A DNA stretch of 64,000 nucleotides from the NCBI GenBank assembly GCA_000231825.2, contig JH720386.1, positions 186,001 through 250,000 of the forward strand, read 5' to 3'. This stretch comes from Tetrahymena elliotti 4EA. Its lineage: Eukaryota > Ciliophora > Oligohymenophorea > Hymenostomatida > Tetrahymenidae. Under the pieces are notes generated by a model. The model was given only the letters and a program-made list of their open reading frames with translations, was not told the DNA's origin and did no database searches. Shown here piece after piece: positions 11,176 through 22,900 of the stretch. Positions within the stretch are counted from its first letter, which is position 1, and the number at the start of each line of letters is the position of its first letter. Made by a program: the position numbers and the translations under genes.

Positions 11176-12547
11176 TTTGATATAACTTTAAGTTCCTCCC
11201 TATTTATCTATTTATGATTTATATGTTTGTTTTAACTTTTTTAAGCTTTTAGTTGTTTAAATTTTGAGTAGTTTTTAAAGAACTAACAAATCACTTATTT
11301 ATTTCTTTTAAATAAAATTTAAGTTCTACAAATATCAAATAACCAATTTTGTTATTAATAAGCTTTATCTTTTGCTATTTAAATTTCTACCTACTTTGAA
11401 ATTTTGCAGATTAAATCAGTATTTTTAAAAGGAATTGTTTTTTTCTACTCACATTTTCAAAATAGAATTTTTATGTATGCCTACATAAAAAAAATTCCAT
11501 CAAATATACTATTAATTTTATTTAATATTTAAAAAATGAATTTAAGAAATTAATTTTGATTTATTTATCATAGAGTATTCAAAACTACAATAAAATAAAT
11601 AAAAAGTTTTTATTATTCCTTTTTATAAACAAATATTTATTAATAGATAAAAACTCAAAATATTTTCACATTTAAGGCTAAAAAATATGAATATAAGTTA
11701 GTCAATTATGTAAATAACTCTATCCACAAACAAAAAATTAATTATATTTGAATTATTATTTCCTAAACTATCATTAATAAATTCATTTCATACATAACTC
11801 AGAGTTTTTCTGATTTTAAATAACCTCTATTTTTTTTCATAGGTTTAATAATTGAGTATTTCTTTTTTGGATTCTTTTAATGATTTATTCTTGTTGATTG
11901 ATTTAAATAATTTTTAACTTACTTAATATCTATTATTTAGTAGATTATATATATATATATATATATATAGTACCCTAGGGTACTGCCTATTCGGCTACAT
12001 ACAGTTTTACAGTTTACAGTTTAATCTGTTTATTTAGGTATGTATGACAGTATAGATTGTTATGTAGTGTCTCTTGTATATTTATATATACCAGGTTTTA
12101 ATTCTTTTAGTTGACTTTAGTAGATTATTAACAATTAATAAATATAATTTTATGATAAATTTTTTCTAAATTAGTTCATAAAATAATTATTTTATGGTTT
12201 AAATGGAGGCTACGTAAAAATATCTTTTTAGGTAATTAATATCATTTGATTTTTAAAAAACAACTGCTCCTTTAATTAATTTTTATAACTATAAAATTTT
12301 GAATATATTTTAGAGTCTGAATTATTATTAATTAGCAAGCATATCTCTTTTGTTAATAAAAGTATATTAAAATATCTCAAAGTAGTTGATTTAAAGCATA
12401 TATTTCAAGCACATAGCCTATAATTTGTCTATCAATATAAAAAATAACCTTAAAGCAATTATAACTAAAGCAAAATTTAACTAGCTCAAAATCTAGTGAA
12501 TAAAATAAGCAGATAGATATAAATAAATCTTGAAGGAATTTGTAGAA
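11176..12547. other. Divergent intergenic region with repeat copy B
   Basis: AT-rich region between two divergent genes. It carries a (TA)n tract followed by the second 53-bp repeat copy. An open frame at about 12315-12577 and a short ATG-led stretch at 12203 could be a 5' exon or leader of the RCC1-like gene, but a TGA at 12497 interrupts the RCC1 frame and I could not define an intron that removes it. Confidence 0.5.
11969..12021 (+). repeat. 53-bp dispersed repeat, copy B, with 16-bp palindrome
   Basis: Same length as copy A and identical except for two substitutions, including the palindrome AGTACCCTAGGGTACT and the downstream TACAGTT units. It is again placed directly after a (TA)n run, here longer (about 11944-11968). 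This copy lies in a divergent promoter region, whereas copy A lies between convergent 3' ends, so position relative to genes is not conserved. Confidence 0.85.
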
Positions 12548-15500
12548 ATGATATCAGATGTAACTTCTAAAAAGCCATAATTTGGTGAAATATTCATTAC
12601 AAATGATGAAGTAGGAGGCTCTATAGAGCAATTAAAGCATTTTAGAGGAAAATTAGTCACAAATATAAGTGGTGGATTTAAAAAATTATTTGTAATTGAA
12701 GAAGGTCACTTCAATGAGGGATTAGTAAGTACTTTGCATGCTCCTGAATATGATGACTATGATTATACATTTACTGATGAAGCAAGAAGCGTTAAAAATT
12801 TAGAAGATATATTTTAAGGATTTAATGACAAGGGATAAATTAAAAAAATGGTATGTGGCAAGAAGCATACAGTTTTCATAACAGGTAACTAAATTATTTA
12901 ATATTCATAAAAAAAGTAATAGCCAAAATCTGGAAACACATTATAAAATTTATTTTTACAAATTTTAAGCATTTATAACTCGAAGGATAATAAATACTGA
13001 TTTATACATAAAATTTTTAGAAAATTAAAACATTTTATGATGATAACACATTAACAAAGCAAATTAAGTGATTTCAAATGATAAAAGCATTTTTTTGTTA
13101 ACTTCTTGATTGTAGTTTCATTAAATAAAAATATAATAAAATTTGTAATGATACAGGAAATATATCAAAAAAGTTATTAATTATTAATATAATAAATATC
13201 AATCATTAACACAAATAGCTTTAACCAATAAAATAATTTTTACATAAATTTAATTTATTGAATTTATTTCAAATTTATTTTATGATTTAAATTAGTGAAA
13301 GATTTAAGAATAAAATGAGATAATAATAATAATAAAACAGATCAATAAATTTTTTTTTGCAAATTGAAAGTATTTTCATGACTTACTTTATGAACCTATT
13401 TTAAACCAATTAATAATTTAAACTTATTATAGAATGGAATATTTAAAATTAATGATCAAATCATAATTATTCATATTAAGATGTAAAGCTTTTTATCTGA
13501 TAAATATAGAGGATGGCAAAATATATACATATGGTATTGGAGAATATGGTTCTTTAGGTCATGGAGGTATTTTATAGGTTGATATACCTAAGAACATCCT
13601 AAAATTATAAGAAAAGAAGATTATTTAAATTGCATGCGGTGAATTCCATACATTAGCTTTAACAGGTATTTTTAGTTAAATTGATCAATCGAAATATTAA
13701 AAGCAATATATTTTAAATATTTAGAAACTTATGATCTCTATTCATGGGGTAGAGGATTTGAGGGGTAATTAGGAACAGGAAAGGATTCTTCTTCAGTTCC
13801 AAGCTATGTTAAAGTTTTTTATGAGAAATATGATATGAAAAATGGTGCTGATATTAAGAAGAGAATCAAATATATTACATGTGGTGCTTACCATTCACTT
13901 GCCATAACAGATTCAGGATAACTATATTCTTGGGGAGAAGCTCGTTTGGGATAAACAGGAACTGGTAAAAAGAAAAGTGAGCCATATCCTGTTCTAGTTA
14001 ATTTAAATGCCTAGCCAAATTCTGTATATGAAAAAAGAGTTAATACTGAATAAAATTAAATGAGTGGAGTCAACAAAATTGAGTTAGAACATAGTATTGA
14101 TGAACTTAAAATAAATCCTATACCTTCTGGTAACTAAAGTAATTAAAAGATAATATGCGTTAGCGGTGGTTATGGCCATTCTGTTGCTATTACAGAAAGT
14201 GGAGAAATATATTCGTGGGGTTTCAATGCAAAAGGTTAACTTGGAATGGAAGGAACTAAGTCTGTCTACTATCCACAAAGAATAAAGAAAGACATTTTAG
14301 GAAATGAGCTTCCCCTTTTCTCTTCTGCTTTTTGTGGCTACAACAACACATTTGCTATTGATCGTAATTTATCTTTAAACTCTTACTCTTGTTTTATAAT
14401 TTATTGATATTTTAATACAGTTTCAGGAAATTTGTGGTCTTGGGGAGGAGGAAATTTAGGGCAAAAAAATGTAAATATGATCTTTAAATAGTTGAAAGAG
14501 TTTAAGTTAAATTATTTTTTAATAATAGGACCATTTCTAAGATTTACCAAGAAAAATAACAGAGAATATTCAAAATAGAAGATTCACAGAAATGTGCATC
14601 ACAAGCAATTCTGGAGTATTTTTTGCTCGTAAGATTTGTTTTCCGATGAATTTTTACTTAATTATTCAAAAATTAATTAGCTATGAGAATAATGTCAGTA
14701 AGACCTAATTACAGTCCTTCTTGTGGTGGTACTTTGATATCTTTACTAGGTACTGGATTTTCAGAGACTGCTAAATAATCAATAAGATTTAGATTTGGTA
14801 ATCATCAATTGGAAGTAGGACTTTAATATGATGGATCAACAGAGAGTTTTTATTGCTAAACACCTAAATTCGACGATGCTAGTGAGGAACAAATTGAGTG
14901 GCCTTTACTTTGTACTCTCGAGATAACTTTAGATGGAGTTATTTATACTTAATGTGAAGAAAATTTCTTGATTTATTCTTCTAAAATATAAATGACCTCG
15001 ATTGAACCTAAATGTGCAAGTGTAGAAGGTGGAACAGAATTAACTCTTCATATCTAAATTGATGATTTAACTGCAAGCTACCTCAAGCATCTAACTGTTG
15101 GATTTTAGTCAAGATCTAAGAAAGAATTAAAAAAACCTGGAGATAGTAGCTTGACTAATTCCAAGAGAATCGGACTTACAGATTAAACTCAAACAGCGAA
15201 GGTAAAATTAATTTATTTTTAAATATTCTTAATTTCTCAAATAATTCTAGTAAGACTATGATACACCTATGAGTACATTAAATAGTAAACATAGAAAAGG
15301 AAGTATCACTTAACCCCATCAAACTCATATGATCAATCCTCTTGATATCGAGCCTCAGGATCCTGAGTTAGAAAAAGAAAACTGGATCTGTGTTGTTGGA
15401 AAATATGATAAAGGAAAAATCACTTGCACAGTACCAACTTTAACAGAATTTAATAATGATTCTCTTAATTTCAATGTGGATGTTTCGTTAAATGGATAAC

Positions 15501-16762
15501 AATTTACAGGCTAACCTTCCTCATTTAGGTAATTTTTAAATTTATTCAGTTTTTTACTATTTAAAGAATTGAATCAAAAACTTTAATTCACTTAAATAAA
15601 CTTTTAACTTAAACAGATTTTATGATATTCACGTAAATAAATTGGAGCCTAATAATGATGCCTTAAGCGGTGGAGCTAGATGTAAATTAATGGGTGAAGG
15701 ATTCTTTGATACTTTGAGTAAGAGAATAATGTTTAAGAGTAAATATGGAGAAAGATTAATTGACATTAATTGGGACAAAAAAGAACGTTCATTTACTTTT
15801 ATAGCTCCTCCTATCACTTGGTAAATAAATTTCTTAGCAATAAAAAACTTTAAAATAAAAAAGAGCTTTGCATTCATTTAAAATTATATTATATTAATAA
15901 TGTCTTGTTTAAAAAACATAATATCATTCATTTTTTTGTTTATAATATTTGGAGTTTATATTAAGTATTTTTATTTGTAATTAGGTTATTGGGTGGCTAG
16001 GATCCAACTCCATAGCTCATTAAAGAAGTTCAGTCTAACAAAATAGATGTAGCATTAACTCTAAATGGAGTTTAATGGATTCATGTGGCTGATTTTCTTT
16101 ATGCAGAAGCCTAAATTTCAAGAATAGGCTCCGTTCCTGATTGGGATAAGACATTAAGTGAATAAGATATTCAGGTTAAATGGGCTTAAAGAGAATAAAT
16201 TGTAGATCCTTTACAAGGGTTATCTGAAGGTAATTTCTATACTTAGGAAAATATACAGACCATTTTAAATTATTTTTATTAAATCGATAGCTGATTAAGC
16301 AAAGAAAAAAGAAGAACTAAGAAAACTTTTAGAATAAGAATTATATGACTTGTAGTATTTCTATAAGAAGACAGGTCAGTATCTTTATATTCATGGTGAA
16401 GATTTCATTGACTCTCCTGACATGATCATATCATTCATTTTTAATAATACAAGTAAAATTGTCAAGGGTGTTTATAAGAATTCTTCAAAGATAGGAGTTA
16501 TTATACCTGAACTCGATTAAGTTCCATAAGGTATTCATGATGTTACTATTGAAATTTCTTACAACGGATAGTGTTTTAGTAATGCATAAAAGACCTTTAG
16601 ATACTACAGTAATAATTTCTTTTTATTTTAAAGCATCTAAACTATAATTATGTTTATTTAAAAATATTAGGTTTTAAAGATATCCCATTAGACTAAAGAG
16701 CTAAAATAGAAGATGCAGAACTTAAAAATTTAAAAAAGAATGCCCCAAAGCCTCCTAAATGA
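12548..16762 (+). CDS. RCC1-repeat beta-propeller protein with C-terminal IPT/TIG domains
   Basis: Eleven exons: 12548-12884, 13510-13665, 13725-14363, 14421-14470, 14529-14628, 14681-15201, 15251-15528, 15617-15820, 15985-16229, 16291-16608 and 16671-16762. They sum to exactly 980 codons, TGA-terminated. The N-terminal half has RCC1 repeats, with blades ending in the typical Trp-Gly/Gly-x-Leu-Gly pattern: YTYGIGEYGSLGHGG, LYSWGEARLGQTG, IYSWGFNAKGQLGMEG, LWSWGGGNLGQKN. CGEFHTLAL, CGAYHSLAIT and GGYGHSVAIT are the inter-blade Cys/Gly-x-x-His signatures. The C-terminal half carries immunoglobulin-like IPT/TIG domains (SVRPNYSPSCGGTLISLLG, IEPKCASVEGGTELTL, LEPNNDALSGGARCKLMG) and ends in a basic, Pro-rich tail. 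The RCC1 part may act as a GEF or scaffold; IPT domains usually mediate protein or DNA contacts. The actual role is unknown. Upstream exons are possible, since the first 625-nt intron is unusually long. Confidence 0.87.
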
Positions 16763-17879
16763 TAAATTTATCATTAAATTGTTATATTTTAAATAAAATA
16801 CCTTAATTGTAATTAAATCTATATCCATAAACTTGTTTGTGTCTAAGTATTCTGAAATAATTCTTTCAAATTTTCACTTTTTCCCTTTCTTATTAACATG
16901 ATTGATACTTAAATGACATCTTTAAAATAAAATATGATGACATATTTTGATATCAATTTTATTATTTTAACATTTTCAAACAAAACAAAATAAAAATTTT
17001 TCTTATTTCAGAAAAAAAATAAAATTTATTCCCTTCAAAGTAATAAAAAAAGTAAAAATTATGAGTAGCATATTCAAATAAATTATTTTTTGTTTGTTTG
17101 TGTTTTTTGTTTTGTTTTATTCTTGTGTACTTATTTAATATATTTAATTTCTTTTATTTACTTTAAATTTTTTTTCTTTTTGATTTTAGTTTATTTATTT
17201 AATGTATTTTATTTTTAATATTTCAATCTATTAATTTATTAGTCTCTCTCTTTCTCTCTTTATCTGTTCTCGTTCTCAAGCCATTTATCTCAATCTTAAA
17301 CCTAGTTTTTTATTTAAATATATTATTTTATTGTTTGGGAAAAGACAATTCTTGTTTTTGATTATTCCTCAAAGCTTTCACTTTTAGCTTTTGTATATTT
17401 AAAATTTCAAATTTGCTTATAAGATAATATATCAATAATTTAGTCAATTAATTTGTTTTGTTTGAATCATTTTCTCTAAGAAACCTTGCAGTTTTTTGTA
17501 TTGAATTTCAAACATGATAATAAACAATCATTGACATTTTAAAGCTTTAAAAAACTGCTTCTAGGTGGTATTGTATATTTATTTGAAGAAGGTAAAAAAA
17601 TAAAGAATTATTGATATACTTTTCTTTAAGCGATTATTATTTTTATTTTTAATTAACTATTAATTATAAATTTTCCCCTCTATTGTGAATTTTTTAATTG
17701 ATTTTCTTCAAATTTTAAATTTTGAATAAGTTTTTCTCTCTCTCCTTTTTTATTTTTTTTTCCTCCCAATTTTTAAGAGATAAAGAGAAGATTAGATAAT
17801 CAAAAAAGGTAAAAGAGGAAAAATCAAAATAAATAAATAAAAATAAAATTTTTAAAAAATAAATTAAAAAAGCAAAAAA
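16763..17879. other. Pyrimidine-rich intergenic region
   Basis: After the RCC1-like stop comes AT-rich DNA and then a strongly T/C-biased stretch (about 17085-17300 and 17690-17775, with CTCTCTCTTTCTCTC-like runs). It switches to purine/A-rich sequence at about 17775-17880, immediately before the doubtful small ORF. That switch looks like a promoter/leader boundary. No coding frame seen. Confidence 0.4.
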
Positions 17880-18058
17880 ATGATGCTGAAAGTTGCTGAT
17901 TAATCACCGAATCATTAAAATGCTTACTAAAAAAGAAAGTTTTTAAACCCCTAAATCAAAAGTAATTAAGTCCTGAGAGAATGAAACTTGATAGTTTATT
18001 ACTTGGCATTCGTGCACAGCAACAAGCATTAATACATAATCAACCTAATTCTCAATGA
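17880..18058 (+). CDS. Doubtful micro-gene; possible -1 frameshift or short intron
   Basis: An ATG-ATG start follows an A-rich leader. The zero frame gives 34 codons (MMLKVADQSPNHQNAYQKRK...) and stops at TGA 17982-17984. The -1 frame is open from before that point to a TGA at 18056-18058 and encodes a protein-like Gln-rich segment (SPERMKLDSLLLGIRAQQQ). The frames meet at TTTAAAC (17942-17948), in the correct zero-frame register for a -1 slip, which would yield a 59-residue product. Alternatively, a 44-nt GT..AG intron (17892-17935) would join MMLK to the second frame and give 44 residues. It may also be a sequencing indel or no gene at all. No family is recognised. Confidence 0.33.
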
Positions 18059-19942
18059 AGGCTTATTATTTTTACTATCTCGTAAGCTGCACAATTAGCA
18101 TCATTAAAACATTTGCATTATAATATTTAATCATTCCTTTGAGAATGTGGAATTATCAAAACACTAATCTCTTCTCAACCTAAATTATAAAATAATCAAT
18201 TTAGATTTCTTTTTCAGCATCGAAGATTTATTATTTAGGCATCATTCTATTTAAAAAGAAAAAGTTAAAAAGCTAAATATTAAATAAAATATATGAAATA
18301 TCAATAAAGAAAATAAAGAATAGAGAAAGAAATAGATAGATAAATTAAAAAAAACTAAAATCAATAAAGAAAACAGAAACATTAAAAAAAAATTAAATAA
18401 ATTAATTAATATTAAAAATAATTTATTTCTAAAATTCACAAATATTCAATTCATATCATTAGTTACGAAATATTTAGATTTTCGATATCTTTATCTGATA
18501 GAGAACTCCTATTAATCATCTTTATAAAGCCTAATTTATAAAATTGTGCTCTCATTCTAATTTTATTCATTTATCAATAGATTAGATGAAAAGTATTAAC
18601 GTCTAATCTAAATTCTTTAAAGGAACAGAGTTTTAAATGAATGTAGTCTGCTATATTTTAAAAAATCAATTTTTTATTTATCAAAATTTATTGAAATTAA
18701 TCATTAGAATGGGAGGTCTTTGAAATGGCATGCACTAGAGGAGTAAAGCAGATTTATATTTTCCCTTTAAAATGTACTAGCTATTTTGAGAAATACAAAA
18801 TAAATGAGCCTCTCCCCTAATTATAACCTTTTGTTTTGAACTAAAAAATTTTAAAATGTTTTAAAATGCATTAATCGCTTTAAAAAGCTTTATTGAATTG
18901 AGCCAAAATAATATTTTTGAAATGAATTATTACTTTTTTGTAAATCATTGAAATAAAGTGATTAAGTTTTTTATATAATGCATTAAATATATCTTATTTA
19001 ATGTTTAACAATAAGTAAAAGCAACTTAAATTCAAATTAAAAAATTAAAAACCTTAATAGCTTTGAAGTATTTTTTTTGCTATTAAAATAAATTTTGAAT
19101 AATTAAAGAAAAAAAATTGAAGTAATATTAATAGATAATTGTTTATTTTTATTTTTAAAATATACTTTAATCCAAAGAGATGATTTTCAATAAAGAAACA
19201 TAAATGTTTGATTGAAAAAAATATCAGAATATCTTTTGTTTGTAATAATATAATTTGTGAGATTATATTTTACTAAGTATTATTTAAATAATCAATTATT
19301 ATAAAGGAAACACATGTTTTGTATTAAAAAATATAAAATGTTAATATATCCAAATATTTATTGGATGTTTTGGATGATTTTTAAAATATTGATAGTAAAA
19401 AAAATGTTAAATTTTTTAAACCAGATAGATTTTAGATTAAAATGAATTTTTATTTAAATTTAGTTAGGATATTATTGTTGCTTTTAATGTGCTCAAATAA
19501 GATATCAATTACTCTGTAAAAATTGTTAATAGTTTTAAATGAAAAAATTTTTAATTTTTAATTGTCATTACTCTATTTTAAGGAATTAATTTTTAATTTT
19601 ATCTAATATTTTGATAAATGGTTTTTTTAAGAAACTAAGAAAGCCCTATTTTCATTTATAGCTTTAATAATAGTAATCAAGTTGATTATTAAAAAAATCA
19701 ACTTATTGATTAAAGTGGAATGCTGAATGGATTTATTAATAAAGAAGATTATTAAATTAACTAATTAGTTAATATTCACCAAAAAACTATATTGTCTAAA
19801 AATATTTACGAACAAATAATTTATACAATAAATAAAATTTCTTTAAACTACTTCACAAAAGACTTAAGCAAATAAAGTTGTTAGGTCAGAATAAAGTTTT
19901 TTATAGTAAATAAAGTGTTGGATAAAGTGGAGAAATAGAAAG
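18059..19942. other. Long AT-rich intergenic region upstream of the channel cluster
   Basis: Almost 1.9 kb without a convincing gene. The only long frames are low-complexity translations of A/T runs. An in-frame ATG at 19727 would extend the first channel protein by 72 residues. That stretch looks less coding-like, and the sister copies start about 30 residues before the first membrane segment, so I keep the later start. Confidence 0.5.
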
Positions 19943-22900
19943 ATGAATAGAAATCGAAAAGAAAATAAGCTAGTTTTGTAGGAGAAGATTAAGTAAATAA
20001 GAAAGGAATATGATATATTTGCATATTTTAAAACTGTCGGTTTTACTTGGAATTTATGGATATTTATTTTAGATGTATATAGTATTATAGTATACATGAT
20101 TTGGATAGCTCTTTCGTAATATCCCAAAGGAGTTTAAAATTTGATTGAAATATTTATTGAACTAACCTATCTCATTAATTTAATTTTGATTATTATGCTA
20201 GATTCAAAGTAGAACAATAAAGATTACTACTTCTTTTCTTCATTCAATTTTAAGCAGCTTAATTAAGGTAAAACGAAACCATTTATTTTTTATATATCTT
20301 TAAATTACAAATTTAGTGGATCGAATCAGCCAAGCTTATCTATATTTAAGTATTTTTTGTAACATTTAGTTAAGCTTTTTTTTATGGTTTTACATTATGA
20401 CTTTAATAAGTTTTCTATTTGTGAAATACTAACAACAAACAAATAATGTAATTTTTTAATTAATTTTTTATAAAAATAATAATAGCAATATCAAGTCTTA
20501 TAATGATTGTTTCTTCCCTTCCTATATAGTTTACACTCTAGCTGATATAAGCAAGTTAAGGAATAAGCTTTGATAAATATGATGATGATGGAGAGCTTTT
20601 ATCAACAGTTGTTGTTTTCCTTTATTTACTGAAACTTCTTCGCTACTATAACATTTAAAAATTCTTGAATAAGCTTGAAAATCTAATAAAATATTTAGAT
20701 TTTAACAAGCTAATATTTCTAAGAATAGCTAGAACATTTTTATGGCTTTTAATGGCTAATCACTTTTTAGCTTGCTATTTTGTCTTTTTTAATTATTATT
20801 TAACTATGGGTTATTTTATGAAAACTAGTTATGATGAAAGAAGCGGTCTTATGAAGTACTAAACTGGCTTGCAATGGGCTGTCGAAGCTATGATTGGTTC
20901 CTCTTTTGGTGATGTCATCCCTACTACTGAATATGAAATTATTTTTACTATAATAGCTATGGTAACAGGAAGTGTTTTATACTGTAAAATATTTTCTGAT
21001 TTAGAAAGAAAAATTCAAACTAATCAACAGTTTTCTCTAGATATTAAGTAAAATATAATTTATTTTGCATTCATCCATAAAAGAATTTACTTACAATTAT
21101 AGCTGAAAATTTATATTAAAATATTTTAAATACTTTAAGATGCCCAAAAAAATCAAATAACTCTTGCCATATTTTAAAATTTAATGATAATTAATATTTG
21201 ACAAATTTTATTTTCTTTTAAAAAATTTTATAAGAGTGCTTGGATTATCAAGAAAAAAAACTGATAATAAGCGATTGATATTAAATAAATAATTGATTTT
21301 AGAATAAACATTTTTCATTTGAAATAATGATCATGATCAAATAGATTTGATTCATTAAAAATCATAAATTAATTTGATTTAACTTTTTTATTTCTTTTAT
21401 TTTTGAAGATTATTAATAAATTAAAATTTAATTTGCTTAAAAAGGTAAAAGTAAGATCAAATCTAACTATATGCTAATTAGAGATAGATTCCTTACAGAA
21501 TATGGAATAAAATTCAAAATTTTTTCCACAACTTTTAAGATGGCCATAAAATTAGTAATATTAGATTTCCTATTTTTTATACATGTTGAGTGAAATTGAT
21601 TTTATTTTTAAATTTAATTAGATCTTTATTATGATATTATTTACGAACTACCTCATTAATTAGGAATAGAGGTTTGTTTAGACTATAATTAGCATTTAAT
21701 TTAAAGTGTCTAAATATTTAACTTAGGCTCTCCTTAATTCCTGCAAGGAATAATAAAAAAACTTTATCCAAAAATAGCAATTTAATATGATTATTTGACA
21801 AGACCAGGAGAACTTGCTGAGGAATTCTTTATCATAAACAAAGGAAAAGTAGAAATCATAGCAACTGATAAAAAAACAATTATAGGAATTTTACAAGAAG
21901 GAGCCTACTTTGGAGAAGTAGGTATTCTTTTATCTAAATATAGATCTTGCTATGTAAGAGCAATGACAGATTGTATATTTATGTGTATTTCAAAGAATGA
22001 TTTTCTACAAATCCTTAACGAGTTTCCAGATATGAAAAATTTTTTACTCAAAGTTGCTTAGTAAAGATTAAAAGTTACTAACCCCAATGATGTCGACTAG
22101 AATCCATTACCCTACACACCATACTAGGATGAAGATGAAAAAATTGAAATTGAAAATATGAATTTGAGTAATCTATTTAAAATTTCAAAGTTTTATTTCA
22201 AAAAGCAATAAAAACAATTAGTTGGAGAATTTAATCAAAAATTTAAATTATTTTTTTAATTTCATCAGAATGATGTTCAATTTCATCATAATACACGATA
22301 ATCATTAATCACTTTATTGATAAGATTTATTTAATTTGATTAATTAAATTAAAAAAGTGAGATAAAGCACAAAAGGATTGACTATTTAAAGAAAAAAGTC
22401 ACATACTTCAAATAATGAAAAAAGCCTAAAAATAGAACTTAGCAACGGTAGTTTTGCTGAGGATAATTTAAATGACCACGACGATTATTTATCTTAAGAT
22501 GATATTGATTACAAAGAGAATTTAGAATCTCCTTTTGACTATAATTTATTCAAAAGGATAAAACAACTTAGATAAATTTTTGGATTTAAAATAATATTTG
22601 CTACAGAAAATGTAAAAATTTCATACATAATTAATTAATTCAAAAATTTTTATATTCTATTAAAAAATAGATGATTTTAATATGGTCTTCAATATTGCTT
22701 ACTGCTATTTTTTATAACTTATTCTACACTGTTTTTACAATATGCTTTTACACAGACTTAGATGGATGGTTTTTAGTTTTATTAGAAGTTTTCAGTTTTG
22801 TAATATATGCTGTAGATTCATTGTTTGCTTCTAGATTATCTACCTACAATAAAAGGACTTAAAGCTTTAATTAAGATTCAGAATAAATATTTTTAAATTA

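Noticed and set aside
15629..15877. Minus-strand open frame opposite the RCC1/IPT exon.
   Set aside because: It is a shadow of the well-supported plus-strand exon, with no family features of its own.
17946..17956. Telomere-like run (ACCCCTAAATC).
   Set aside because: A single unit only, and not the CCCCAA repeat of Tetrahymena-type telomeres; no array.
18251..18439. Hydrophobic minus-strand frame in the long intergenic region.
   Set aside because: Translation of A-rich low-complexity DNA; Phe/Leu/Ile monotony, no partner exons.
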